DNA of 39,168 bases. Source: Bacteroidota bacterium (GTDB lineage: Bacteria > Bacteroidota > Bacteroidia > Bacteroidales > VadinHA17). Made by a program: the position numbers and the translations under genes. How positions within the stretch are numbered: position 1 is the stretch's first letter; the number at the start of each line of letters is the position of its first letter. Where the stretch lies: contig QKGI01000068.1 of the NCBI GenBank assembly GCA_003250475.1, positions 1-39,168 on the forward strand. The letters are read 5' to 3'. The notes under the pieces are model-generated. The model searched no databases, had not been told where the DNA came from, and saw only the letters and a program-made list of their open reading frames with translations. Of the stretch, positions 1-7,866 are shown piece by piece.

Positions 1-172
1 TGGCAAGTAGCTTACTGCACAGTGTTTCGTCAATCCCGAACTCACCAAGGAAGTAGTTTCCTGACATGCTGCTGCCGGAAGATCTGCATCCCGTGATCCC
101 GGGAAGGAACAACAGGGCTCCCCCTGCAAGGGCTGTGCCCCTGATAAATTTTCTTCGTGGAATAGGCTTCAT
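1..172 (-). CDS. Tat-exported lipoprotein, N-terminal fragment (possibly TldD/PmbA-like)
   Basis: Only the first 57 codons are present; the gene runs off the left edge. The reading frame starts at an ATG (complement of 170-172) and begins MKPIPRRKFIRGTALAGG, a twin-arginine signal (RRKF) followed by a hydrophobic stretch and a possible lipobox ending ITGC. A folded, perhaps cofactor-containing protein exported by Tat and lipid-anchored is therefore likely. The first mature residues (NYFLGEFGIDETLCSKLLA) resemble the start of exported TldD/PmbA-type proteins of Bacteroidota, but this is a weak resemblance from memory and too little sequence is present to assign a function. It is divergent from the MFS gene on its right. 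Confidence 0.6.
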   Translation of the reverse strand, partial: MKPIPRRKFIRGTALAGGALLFLPGITGCRSSGSSMSGNYFLGEFGIDETLCSKLLA

Positions 173-376
173 TTTTGTGATTTTGATTCGATGACACAAG
201 TTATGAATTTACTCTTTAGTGACCCAATAATCAAAGGTTAATAGTATGTTAAGCGTAACAGGGAATTCTTTTTCGGGAAAATGACCTGTGTAATAACTGA
301 AAAGTTACTTTTGCTGACTGAAGTAAATTTATACAGGAGAAATACTCCGCCTTGATCACCTAAAAGAGAAATTATT
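173..376. other. Divergent intergenic region
   Basis: This A+T-rich gap separates the leftward lipoprotein gene from the rightward MFS gene and must hold both promoters. I could not place a convincing TTTG-N19-TAnnTTTG pair. A short inverted repeat TAACT/AGTTA (294-298 and 304-308) is visible but too short to interpret. Confidence 0.4.
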
Positions 377-1608
377 ATGCAGGAAACAGAATTCAGGGTT
401 TACGGTTACCGCTGGGTAATGCTGAGTGTGTATATGCTGGCTATCATTGTCAACCAGGTAATGTGGATCACTTTTGCACCGATAACGATTGATGCTGCAG
501 CGTTCTACGGTGTTTCAGATCTTAAGATCGGGGTTCTCTCGATGTGTTGTGTTTTATGATCGTCTATCTTGTCGTTTCAATTCCTGCATCCTGGATTATT
601 GATACGTACGGTATCAGGGCAGGCGTCGGGACAGGTGTGATACTGACAGGTATTTTTGGCATGCTGCGGGGTCTTGTGTCGGACAGTTACAGCCTGCTCC
701 TGATGGCACAGATAGGTATTGCGGTCGGACAACCATTTCTCCTGAATTCGATAACCAAGGTTGCTGCGCGATGGTTCCCTGTAAGTGAGAGAGCCACGGC
801 TTCGGGGCTGGGCACCCTGGCGATGTATCTGGGTATCCTGGCGGGAATAAGCCTCACACCCTTTCTTGCCAATGGCCATGGCATCAGCGGCATGCTTTTC
901 ATCTACGGCATCATCTCGCTGTCTGCTGCTGTCGTCTTTTTTATTTTTGCAAAGGAGAGGCCGCTCACCGCACCCTGCCATCCCGACCAGGAGGAGCGGG
1001 CACTGGCTGTGGACGGGATGAAGCTTCTTTTCAGGAACAGGGACTTCCTGTGGCTTATGGTGGTCTTCTTTGTCGGGCTGGGAGTGTTCAATTCTGTTAC
1101 TACATGGATTGAGAATATACTCAGCCCAAGAGGCTTTTCTGCAGAACAGGCGGGGATTACCGGGGGACTGATGATAGTAGGCGGGATACTGGGGGCCCTG
1201 ATCATGCCCCTCATGTCAGACCACTACAGGAAGCGGATACCCTTCATTATCATAGCCCTGGCAGGAGCAACAGCCGGCCTGGCGGGCATCACCTATGCCA
1301 CAAGTTACGGACTGCTGCTCTTTTCTGCGGCAGCATTCGGCTTCTTCCTCCTCAGCTCGGGTCCGATAGGATTTCAGTATGGTGCTGAAGCAACCTACCC
1401 TGTCTCCGAAGGCACGTCAAACGGATTCCTTCTGCTCATGGGACAGATATCCGGTATAGCATTTATCTTCGGCATGGACAGTTTCAAATCGCCATCAACC
1501 GGATCGATGACCACACCCTTATTCGTCATGATCGTTCTGATGCTGATAAGCCTGGTATTTTCCTTAAGACTCAGAGAGTCTGCCTTCTTAAGCAATGCCG
1601 GCAAATAA
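377..1608 (+). pseudogene. MFS transporter, FLVCR/DIRC2-like, frameshifted
   Basis: Two overlapping frames together make one 12-TM major facilitator. Frame one (377-559) encodes the N-terminus and TM1 and ends in VLSMCCVL-stop. The second frame (readable from 544 to 1608) continues with TM2 onward. The break lies in a tandem repeat GTGTT-GTGTT (544-548, 549-553). Removing one copy restores an uninterrupted reading, SMCFMIVYL, in frame with the rest. The C-terminal half contains EATYPVSEGTSNG followed by a run of Gly/Ile residues. This recalls the ITYPVPEGTS motif of the FLVCR/DIRC2 branch, which includes haem and choline transporters in animals; the bacterial substrate is unknown. The lesion is either a real 5-bp slippage event, making a pseudogene or a reversible switch, or a sequencing or assembly error. 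A GTG start at 544 could in principle give an N-terminally truncated product lacking TM1. Confidence 0.8.
544..553. repeat. 5-bp tandem duplication causing the MFS frameshift
   Basis: Two perfect copies of GTGTT lie back to back inside the MFS coding region. With one copy the codons read ATG TGT TTT ATG and both halves of the transporter are joined. With two copies the frame closes at a TGA at 557-559. Confidence 0.85.
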
Positions 1609-1618
1609 CAGGAAAACC

Positions 1619-2350
1619 ATGAACAGGAGATACACAGGACAGGCATCTGTGACCATAATTCTTTCCCTCGTTTTGCTTTTGCAGGCATTTTCTGTTACAG
1701 GGCAGGAGGTGGTGAGGGAGCCGGTTGCGGATACAGGCTACGATGATCTTTCCCTGACAGTCGTTCAGGATAAAAGGAGTGCCCAGGTATGGTGGTACGG
1801 GTGGCTTGCAGGGTACAGTGCAGCCACGGCAGGTCAGGCAGTAGTATCCCTGACGACTGAGGATTTGACCCTGCGCCAGGATATGGCGCTTGGAGCTGCA
1901 ACAACTCTCCTGGGAGCACTGGGACAGGTAATAGCACCCATGTACTCCCGTGACGAGTTCCGGAACTTTCCTTCCTATAAGCAATACGTCTCCGGAGACC
2001 ATCCCCTGTCGGCAGAAGAATCTGCCAGGTTGCTGAAAGCCCTGGCTGACAGGGAGAAGGAGGGGAGGTCATGGAAGACGCATGCTATTGCCGGTGTCGT
2101 GAACCTTGGCAGCGGGCTGATAACATGGCTCGGGTTTAAACGGACCGTATGGGACGGGGTCGCTAATTTCGCACTTAATACTGCCGTGACGGAAGCCCAG
2201 ATATGGACGCAACCCACAAGGGCAATAAAAGATTATGAGAGGTACCTGCGTGATAATAACCCGGCAGACGGGATCACACCATCAAAACCTGAGAGGGAAT
2301 GGACGGTAAGCGTATATCCGGGAGGAGTAGCCCTGAGGTGTGATTTTTAA
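1619..2350 (+). CDS. Exported protein of unknown function
   Basis: I do not recognise this protein of 243 residues. Translation could start at 1595, inside the end of the MFS gene, but the ATG at 1619 is preferred because it puts a normal signal peptide (MNRRYTGQ, then a hydrophobic VTIILSLVLLLQAF core, cleavage near VTGQ) at the N-terminus. The mature part has two small-residue-rich segments, around WYGWLAGYSAATAGQ and around GVVNLGSGLITWLGF, that could be membrane-inserting helices or strands. It ends in VALRCDF; a terminal aromatic residue is common in outer-membrane proteins. It lies between two MFS genes with almost no gaps and is probably co-transcribed with them. It could be a periplasmic or outer-membrane accessory of a transporter, but that is only context. 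Confidence 0.65.
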   Translation: MNRRYTGQASVTIILSLVLLLQAFSVTGQEVVREPVADTGYDDLSLTVVQDKRSAQVWWYGWLAGYSAATAGQAVVSLTTEDLTLRQDMALGAATTLLGALGQVIAPMYSRDEFRNFPSYKQYVSGDHPLSAEESARLLKALADREKEGRSWKTHAIAGVVNLGSGLITWLGFKRTVWDGVANFALNTAVTEAQIWTQPTRAIKDYERYLRDNNPADGITPSKPEREWTVSVYPGGVALRCDF

Positions 2351-2391
2351 ACTGTCGTAGATGTCAGGGGTATTCAGGAGAGGCATTGCTG

Positions 2392-3744
2392 ATGGTAAAG
2401 GGAACAGGAAATAATAACAGCAGTGTTTCCGCGAGGGTAAAAACAGTTTTCCGTTCACTGAGATACAGGAACTACCGGCTCTTTTTCAGTGGTCAGAGCA
2501 TATCGCTTATCGGGACGTGGATGCAGCGTATTGCGCTGCCCTGGGTTGTCTATCATATGACCGGGTCTGCATTTCTGCTCGGTGTAGTGGGTTTTGCGGG
2601 CCAGATACCCACCTTCCTTCTCTCTCCAATTGCAGGGGTAATAACAGACCGGTGGAGCAGATACAGGGTTCTCCTGGCGACACAGGTGCTGTCTATGCTG
2701 CAGGCCGGCCTCCTGGCCTGGCTCAGCCTGGCAGGAAAGCTTGATATCTGGCATATCGTTGTCCTGAGCATTGTCCTCGGCTGTATCAATGCATTTGATG
2801 TTCCTTCAAGACATTCTTTCGTGATTGAGATGGTTGAGAAGAAAGAGGATATGGGTAACGCTATCGCTCTCAACTCAATGATGTTTAACGGTGCGCGCCT
2901 CATCGGACCATCGGTTGCCGGCCTGATGCTTTCTGTTACCGGCGAGGGCATATGTTTCCTCATAAATGCACTCAGTTACCTCTTCGTGATTGCCTCGCTC
3001 ATGGCGATGCATGTCCCTAAAAAGCAGGCAAGGAAAAGTGATTCGCAGATATTCCGGGAACTAAAGGAGGGATTTGCTTATACATTCGGATTCTCTCCCA
3101 TAAAACACCTTATACTGTTATTGAGTATTGTCAGCCTGATGGGTATGTCATATAATGTTCTGATGCCTGTCTTTGCCAAAGAGATTTTACACGGGGGGTC
3201 ACATACATACGGGTTTCTGATGGGGGCGGCAGGATCAGGTGCTTTGCTGGGAGCGCTCTTCCTTGCGTCCAGGGAGACGGTAATCAGGCTGGGAAGACTA
3301 ATACCCGCGGCAGCAGCGCTCGCCGGGTCGGGACTTATTGTACTGGCTATCTCCACCCACTTTGTTATTTCAGTAGTACTGATGGTGTTTATCGGTCTTG
3401 GCATGATGTTGCATACTGCAGCCAGCAACACAATTCTGCAGACGATAACTGATGACGACAAGCGCGGCAGGGTAATGAGTTTCTATACCATGGCAATAAT
3501 GGGGACAGCTCCGTTTGGCAGCCTCCTGGCCGGGGGCCTGGCAAAACTGGCAGGAACACCCGCTACAATATTTATAGGAGGAGCCAGCTGTGTAGCTGGG
3601 GCTCTCTTATTCTACAGGAAGCTTCCGGAGCTCAGGAAACTCGTGCGTCCTGTTTATGTCAGGATGGGCATCATACCGGAAGTAGCTGCAGGCATTCAGA
3701 CTGCCACGGAACCATCCGCCAGAAGGGGAAACGGTGTCAAGTGA
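2392..3744 (+). CDS. MFS exporter, MFS_3 / DHA3 (EntS-like) family
   Basis: A protein of about 450 residues with roughly twelve hydrophobic helices. It opens with a typical MFS_3 N-terminus (FRSLRYRNYRLFFSGQSISL, then GTWMQRIALPWVVYHMTGS) and has the loop 2-3 signature GVITDRWSRYRVLL. The second half begins at about residue 220 and ends with a short soluble tail. Family members such as EntS export siderophores, macrolides or other small hydrophobic molecules by proton antiport across the inner membrane; the substrate here is unknown. ATG at 2392 is chosen over the TTG at 2386 because AGGAGAGG (2376-2383) then sits at normal spacing. It follows the unknown exported protein by 41 bp and is convergent with the MprF-like gene. 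Confidence 0.85.
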   Translation: MVKGTGNNNSSVSARVKTVFRSLRYRNYRLFFSGQSISLIGTWMQRIALPWVVYHMTGSAFLLGVVGFAGQIPTFLLSPIAGVITDRWSRYRVLLATQVLSMLQAGLLAWLSLAGKLDIWHIVVLSIVLGCINAFDVPSRHSFVIEMVEKKEDMGNAIALNSMMFNGARLIGPSVAGLMLSVTGEGICFLINALSYLFVIASLMAMHVPKKQARKSDSQIFRELKEGFAYTFGFSPIKHLILLLSIVSLMGMSYNVLMPVFAKEILHGGSHTYGFLMGAAGSGALLGALFLASRETVIRLGRLIPAAAALAGSGLIVLAISTHFVISVVLMVFIGLGMMLHTAASNTILQTITDDDKRGRVMSFYTMAIMGTAPFGSLLAGGLAKLAGTPATIFIGGASCVAGALLFYRKLPELRKLVRPVYVRMGIIPEVAAGIQTATEPSARRGNGVK

Positions 3745-3812
3745 GATGGCAGGGGCCCGGAGGCAGTATTGATCTGTAAAGCACAGGCCGATACCGGTCT
3801 TATACCCTTTAC

Positions 3813-6437
3813 TCAGGATTTGATGATACGGGCCAGGAGAGCAGGAACACTGACCAGGTCATAATCATCATTATATACCAGGTATTTGTCCTTCCATACG
3901 GGACTGAACTTCTCCTTATATTCCCGCTGCCCTTTATAATGCGAGAAGGAACGGATCTTCTCGTAGGCAAACTTCATCGATTTCTCGGTGAATTTATGGG
4001 GGTCATCCAGTCCTGACATAGGGGCCAGGCCAAGGTTAACATATCTTATCCCCTGTGACCGGAAATATTTGAAGAGCTCTACGAGGATATAATCCATGAC
4101 ACCGTTAGGTGCATCAACTGTTTTCCGGAGCAGGTCGTAAGTGCCCTCATTATCTGCAAAGTCAGGGATGATATTCAGAAAGGCTATGATCTTCTCTTCG
4201 CTGTTCTCAACTGTGATAACAGTCTGCTGTTTAATCTCCTTTTCCGAGAAGAGACCCTGCGAAAACACTATCTCTTTTCTGCCGGTGGTCTTAAGCCACT
4301 CATCACTTACTGATTTCAGTTTTTGAATAAGCCCATCCTTTACCGGTGGTGTATGGATCTGTGCGGTATATCCCTGGTCGGTTATTTTGTTCAGGGCGTT
4401 TCTTATCGATTTTCTTTCCCCTCCTTCAAGGGTGAAGGATGACAGGTCTACCACCCCTTCCTGGCCGAGGAAAAGGCTTTTCCAGGATAGTCCGGTGTAA
4501 ATGTCAAGGCTCTCTTTCGGAACCCTGTAATAGATCTCCTTCAATCCGTTTTCATGGCAGAAATTACGGAACTCAATGATCGCCTGCTTCATCGCCTCCC
4601 TGTCAGGAGCAACAGGGTCTTCCAGAACGACAGCGAAATTTCCTTTTACCTTGTATGAAATAACTGAGTTCATGCCTGATGGCAGGAACAATAGCTTGTC
4701 ATAATATAGTTTGAAATAGTCAAGTGCTGATCTTCCGTATTGCTGAACAATAGTCTCAGCCATCTTCTTCTCCTCGGGCAGGATGCTTCTCCTGAAGACA
4801 TATGGCCTGATCAGCGAATACAACATGAATGTTATTGAAGCAAAACCTCCTATTCTCAGAGTATAGAGAAAATCGAGGGCGAATGAATCACGTGGTATGA
4901 GCCTGGGGCTGCCCAGCATGGCAAAATTCAGTAAGGTGTATTTCACTGACTGCAGCAGGCTGAAGTCGATCATAAAATGCTTTCTGTCAAGAAGATAAAA
5001 CCCGACAACCCCATAAATAAGGACTGCAGAGACGACAAGGGCAGCAACCTTGATGCCCATAGACTGAACCCTGGGATTTGTCCTGACATAATACTCTTTT
5101 CGTGTTGATACCAGGGTCAGAATCACAATCAGTGCAGCGGCAGCTTCAATATAATGAGCCCCCTTTGTGATATGTCCTACGGCTGAAAAAAGACTCAGGA
5201 CAATAGCTGTCCACCACGACACCCGGAGCCCCTTGAGCATGAAGGCAGCATTACTGAGAAGGAGCACTCCGGTAATAAGCACGAAGCCGTTTGAGAAGTT
5301 TATTACATCGAAGAAGAGATAGTCTCTCAGCAGTTGAAGCTTATCAGGCACCTCCGGTGAAAGGACAGAGATAATATTTACTATTCCGAGAGCGAAAATC
5401 AAAAACGATGGCAATATCCGCCTCAGCAGTTTCTCGATTTTAAGAAGGAAGCTTATTATCCCTGCGAACAGAGGCAACCAGAACTCGAAGAACCTGAACA
5501 ATAAGGTTATTGCGACAGAGTCGGTGTTACTGAAGCCTGAATGAAGAAGGACATAAGACATGGATACCTCGATAGCGCCGAGACCCCTCAGGAAGGGAGA
5601 GATAATGAGGAATAGGACGGCCACCACATAGGCAATTATTGCACTTGGCAATGACGGCGTAAGATGAAGGGCTGTCATTGAGATGTACACGTGGGCTATT
5701 CCCACAAACTCTATGAATACAGACACAAGGACCGTATACAGGAAATGCCGGGTAACGATTTTACTGTTAATAATCTCATCAATATGGGTTTCAGCACCGG
5801 GATAAATTTTCAGTATTATTCTGTAAGCCGCTTTTTTCCCTATGAGTGATTTATATAAAAAGTAGATAAGGAGCAGTATCAGCAAAGCACCGGCTATGGC
5901 ATACCATCTGTTGAATCCGCCTTCGTTACCGGAAACGGCAAACATTAATGCCGGAACGGCTACAAGTATCAAAGAGAGTATACCCACAAAGCCATAGATA
6001 GAGGAGGCGAAATAGATCTGGGATTTCGACACTCCCTTCTTTTCTATTGAACCTCCAAAGAATGCCAGTGACGATAGTCCGCCGGCAGGGATGAATACAC
6101 TTATAAAGTTTCTTTTAAGAAAAAGGATTATTGCATCCCCGATGCTGATCCTGGCGTTAACGGATGCAAACGAGGAGACATACATCAGGCCCTGCAGCAT
6201 TATATAGACCAGTACCAGGGCCAGTCCGGCTGCTATCCAGGCTGGCCTGGCTTCAAATATAACCTTGCTTACGGTGTGAAGCTCTGTCTTCTGGTGATTG
6301 AAGAACCAGACAGCAAAGCTGATGAACAACCCCGTAAGGGCAAACCGAAAAATACTCCCGGCGTTACTGCTAAAAAACAAAGAAATCTTTCCCCACAGTC
6401 TGTTCTGAACTGCACTGACGGATTTTTGATTGTTCAT
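3813..6437 (-). CDS. mprF: MprF-like lipid aminoacyltransferase/flippase
   Basis: About 874 residues in two parts. Residues 1 to about 525 are a polytopic membrane region of the LPG_synthase_TM type (motifs such as PAGGLSSLAFFGG and RGLGAIEVSMSYVL). Residues of about 540 to 870 are a soluble DUF2156/LPG_synthase_C GNAT-like domain (YGRSALDYFKLYYDK, VISYKVKGNFAVVLEDPVAP, NLGLAPMSGL). Family enzymes move an aminoacyl group from a charged tRNA to a membrane lipid such as phosphatidylglycerol and flip the product, lowering the negative surface charge and giving resistance to cationic peptides. The amino acid and lipid used here cannot be told from sequence. I chose ATG (complement 6435-6437) over an in-frame TTG three codons upstream; neither has a good ribosome binding site. 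It stands alone and convergent with the MFS gene. Confidence 0.88.
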   Translation of the reverse strand: MNNQKSVSAVQNRLWGKISLFFSSNAGSIFRFALTGLFISFAVWFFNHQKTELHTVSKVIFEARPAWIAAGLALVLVYIMLQGLMYVSSFASVNARISIGDAIILFLKRNFISVFIPAGGLSSLAFFGGSIEKKGVSKSQIYFASSIYGFVGILSLILVAVPALMFAVSGNEGGFNRWYAIAGALLILLLIYFLYKSLIGKKAAYRIILKIYPGAETHIDEIINSKIVTRHFLYTVLVSVFIEFVGIAHVYISMTALHLTPSLPSAIIAYVVAVLFLIISPFLRGLGAIEVSMSYVLLHSGFSNTDSVAITLLFRFFEFWLPLFAGIISFLLKIEKLLRRILPSFLIFALGIVNIISVLSPEVPDKLQLLRDYLFFDVINFSNGFVLITGVLLLSNAAFMLKGLRVSWWTAIVLSLFSAVGHITKGAHYIEAAAALIVILTLVSTRKEYYVRTNPRVQSMGIKVAALVVSAVLIYGVVGFYLLDRKHFMIDFSLLQSVKYTLLNFAMLGSPRLIPRDSFALDFLYTLRIGGFASITFMLYSLIRPYVFRRSILPEEKKMAETIVQQYGRSALDYFKLYYDKLLFLPSGMNSVISYKVKGNFAVVLEDPVAPDREAMKQAIIEFRNFCHENGLKEIYYRVPKESLDIYTGLSWKSLFLGQEGVVDLSSFTLEGGERKSIRNALNKITDQGYTAQIHTPPVKDGLIQKLKSVSDEWLKTTGRKEIVFSQGLFSEKEIKQQTVITVENSEEKIIAFLNIIPDFADNEGTYDLLRKTVDAPNGVMDYILVELFKYFRSQGIRYVNLGLAPMSGLDDPHKFTEKSMKFAYEKIRSFSHYKGQREYKEKFSPVWKDKYLVYNDDYDLVSVPALLARIIKS

Positions 6438-6492
6438 ATTGTACAAAAAGGGTTAGGCATGCAGGCATCCCGGTATCAGTTAATCTTTTAAT

Positions 6493-6524
6493 CAAATTAT
6501 GTGCTGGTTTTTGCCTGACAAAAA
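6493..6524 (-). promoter_or_regulatory. Possible promoter of the MprF-like gene
   Basis: On the minus strand, TTTTTG (complement 6519-6524) is followed after 19 bases by TAATTTG (complement 6493-6499). This resembles the Bacteroidota -33/-7 pair but lacks one base of TAnnTTTG. It lies about 55 bp upstream of the start codon. Confidence 0.35.
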
Positions 6525-6698
6525 TAATAATTTGGCGGGTATCGTATAGCATGGTTTAGTTGATTTACAGCTCCGGGGAAAGATTGTCGGCATGTCCCGG
6601 AGAGTGGCTTTCACCTGTACCGCTTTTTACATCAGATTACCCCGTCTTTATCAGGCGTGAATACTGCCTCTTCATTACGATATGGTACCGGGTACTAT

Positions 6699-6737
6699 TA
6701 TTTGCACTGGTATCCGCCTACATATCCCGTGCAAATA
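6699..6737. repeat. Perfect 9-bp inverted repeat with 21-bp spacer
   Basis: TATTTGCAC at 6699-6707 is matched exactly in reverse complement by GTGCAAATA at 6729-6737. No T-run follows on either strand, so it does not look like a terminator; it could be a regulator site or remnant of something lost. Confidence 0.5.
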
Positions 6738-6948
6738 CAGGGATTCAAAATATAGTTATATACGACAGTCTGCCAGGTTATTAATCGACCTCCTGTTCAA
6801 AGCTAAAATGACGTAGCTAAAATTCACACCAGACGTGAAATGTTGTCATTTCGTTAAATAATCTGCATTTCCGTATAATAAAAGTCTAACAAGGGCAGTT
6901 ATTAAGGGTGTAAAACGAACTTATTTATTATCCTTTAAACTTATTTAG

Positions 6949-7593
6949 ATGAAAAAGAGATTAGTATCAGTCATTATTTTGGCAGTTTTTGTATCCGCAT
7001 CGGCATTCAGCCAGTTTTCCTTCAGCGTAGGTACCGGGCTTAATGTCAACAGCGCCTATTTTGGATACAAAGCAGGAAAAGTCGTCCCGTTTGCCGGGAT
7101 ACAGGTGTTTTCCGCTTCCGGTAAATTCCTCAGGACCGGGACAGAATGGAACTACGATAACGGTGCCGCCGAGAACTTCTCGGATGAGATCAAGGTAAGC
7201 GGCAGCATTATCATGCCTGAACTTGGGCTGAAGTACTTTGCAATTGAGAAAAACAAACTCAAGGCATATGTGATTGCAGGTATAACAAAACCGTTCCTGA
7301 ATGCCAAGCTTACCTTCAACGGTGAGGAGGAAGACGGGATACAGGACGTGCTTGACAACCTTTCACTTATAGGTGGATTTGCCGGCATAGGAACCGAATA
7401 TTTTCTCGATGAGAATTTCAGTATAGGCGGAGAATTCGGCATGCAAATACTCTCGGGCAATTACAGCGATGAGTATACTGACACATACTACAATCCTGCC
7501 ACATCACAGGATGTCGAGGCTGATTTCACAGAGGATTTCACCGTCAACTTCGCACCCACCTACGCAAAAATATCACTCAACTTCTACTTCTAG
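6949..7593 (+). CDS. Outer-membrane beta-barrel protein (PorT / OMP_b-brl family-like)
   Basis: 214 residues with a clear Sec signal (MKKRLVSVIILAVFVSASAFS, cleavage before QFSFSVG). The mature part alternates polar and hydrophobic residues with repeated Gly-aromatic turns (FSVGTGLNVNSAYFGY, GGEFGMQILSGNY) and ends in ISLNFYF with a terminal Phe, as expected for a small 8-stranded outer-membrane barrel. Such proteins in Bacteroidota are common and usually lack a known job; a porin, adhesin or structural role is possible. It is a single-gene unit bounded on the right by a strong terminator. Confidence 0.8.
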   Translation: MKKRLVSVIILAVFVSASAFSQFSFSVGTGLNVNSAYFGYKAGKVVPFAGIQVFSASGKFLRTGTEWNYDNGAAENFSDEIKVSGSIIMPELGLKYFAIEKNKLKAYVIAGITKPFLNAKLTFNGEEEDGIQDVLDNLSLIGGFAGIGTEYFLDENFSIGGEFGMQILSGNYSDEYTDTYYNPATSQDVEADFTEDFTVNFAPTYAKISLNFYF

Positions 7594-7674
7594 ACCAGGA
7601 TTCATATTAACATCTGATACTCCGTCCGGGCATCCGGATGCTGAACAGGTCCTGTCGGGATTACAGATAAAGAG

Positions 7675-7704
7675 GGCTGTCTCAAATCGTTGAGACAGCC
7701 TTTT
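7675..7704 (+). terminator. Rho-independent terminator
   Basis: An 11-bp perfect stem (GGCTGTCTCAA at 7675-7685, TTGAGACAGCC at 7690-7700) with loop ATCG is followed by TTTT. It lies about 80 bp after the stop of the beta-barrel gene and isolates it from the efflux operon. Confidence 0.9.
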
Positions 7705-7755
7705 CTATTATAAAGGAACGACAACAATCCCGAGGTAATTATCATCATCGTTCCC

Positions 7756-7782
7756 GTCGGTGTTAAACAGCTTTCTGTCGGT
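7756..7782 (+). promoter_or_regulatory. Candidate LytTR-type direct repeat
   Basis: GTCGGT occurs at 7756-7761 and again at 7777-7782, a 21-bp repeat distance (two helical turns), each copy followed by a T/A-rich run (GTTAAA and TGAAA). LytTR regulators usually bind two such direct repeats upstream of their targets, and the last gene of the downstream operon encodes a LytTR protein. The match to the published consensus is only partial. Confidence 0.35.
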
Positions 7783-7817
7783 TGAAACCGGGTTGTGATC
7801 TAAAAAATTTTCCCTCT

Positions 7818-7839
7818 CCTTACCTGTAAGGTACTTTTG
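7818..7839 (+). promoter_or_regulatory. Palindrome and -7 element before the efflux operon
   Basis: A perfect inverted repeat CCTTAC-CT-GTAAGG (7818-7831) directly abuts TACTTTTG (7832-7839), which fits the Bacteroidota -7 consensus TAnnTTTG. Transcription would then begin near 7846, consistent with translation from the ATG at 7867 rather than from the upstream TTG, GTG or ATG codons. No clear -33 TTG is present, as might be expected of an activator-dependent promoter. Confidence 0.45.
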
Positions 7840-7866
7840 GTGATCATGTTTCACACAAAAGAAAGG

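Larger units (their letters stand above)
6438..6948. other. 511-bp divergent intergenic region with inverted repeats
   Basis: No convincing gene is present; a 74-codon open frame at 6560-6784 has no recognisable protein character. Three structured elements are visible. A perfect 9-bp inverted repeat TATTTGCAC/GTGCAAATA lies at 6699-6707 and 6729-6737. AGCTAAAAT occurs as a direct repeat at 6801-6809 and 6815-6823. A hairpin-like GAAATG-TTGT-CATTTC lies at 6837-6852. The latter two are about 100 bp upstream of the outer-membrane protein gene and could be regulatory. Confidence 0.45.

Noticed and set aside
577-1214. Antisense frames opposite the MFS gene
   Set aside because: They lie fully within a gene with clear protein homology on the plus strand and are shadow frames.
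6560-6784. 74-codon open frame in the gap before the beta-barrel gene
   Set aside because: No signal peptide, domain or ribosome binding site is recognisable, and the region is rich in repeats; it is likely an accidental frame.
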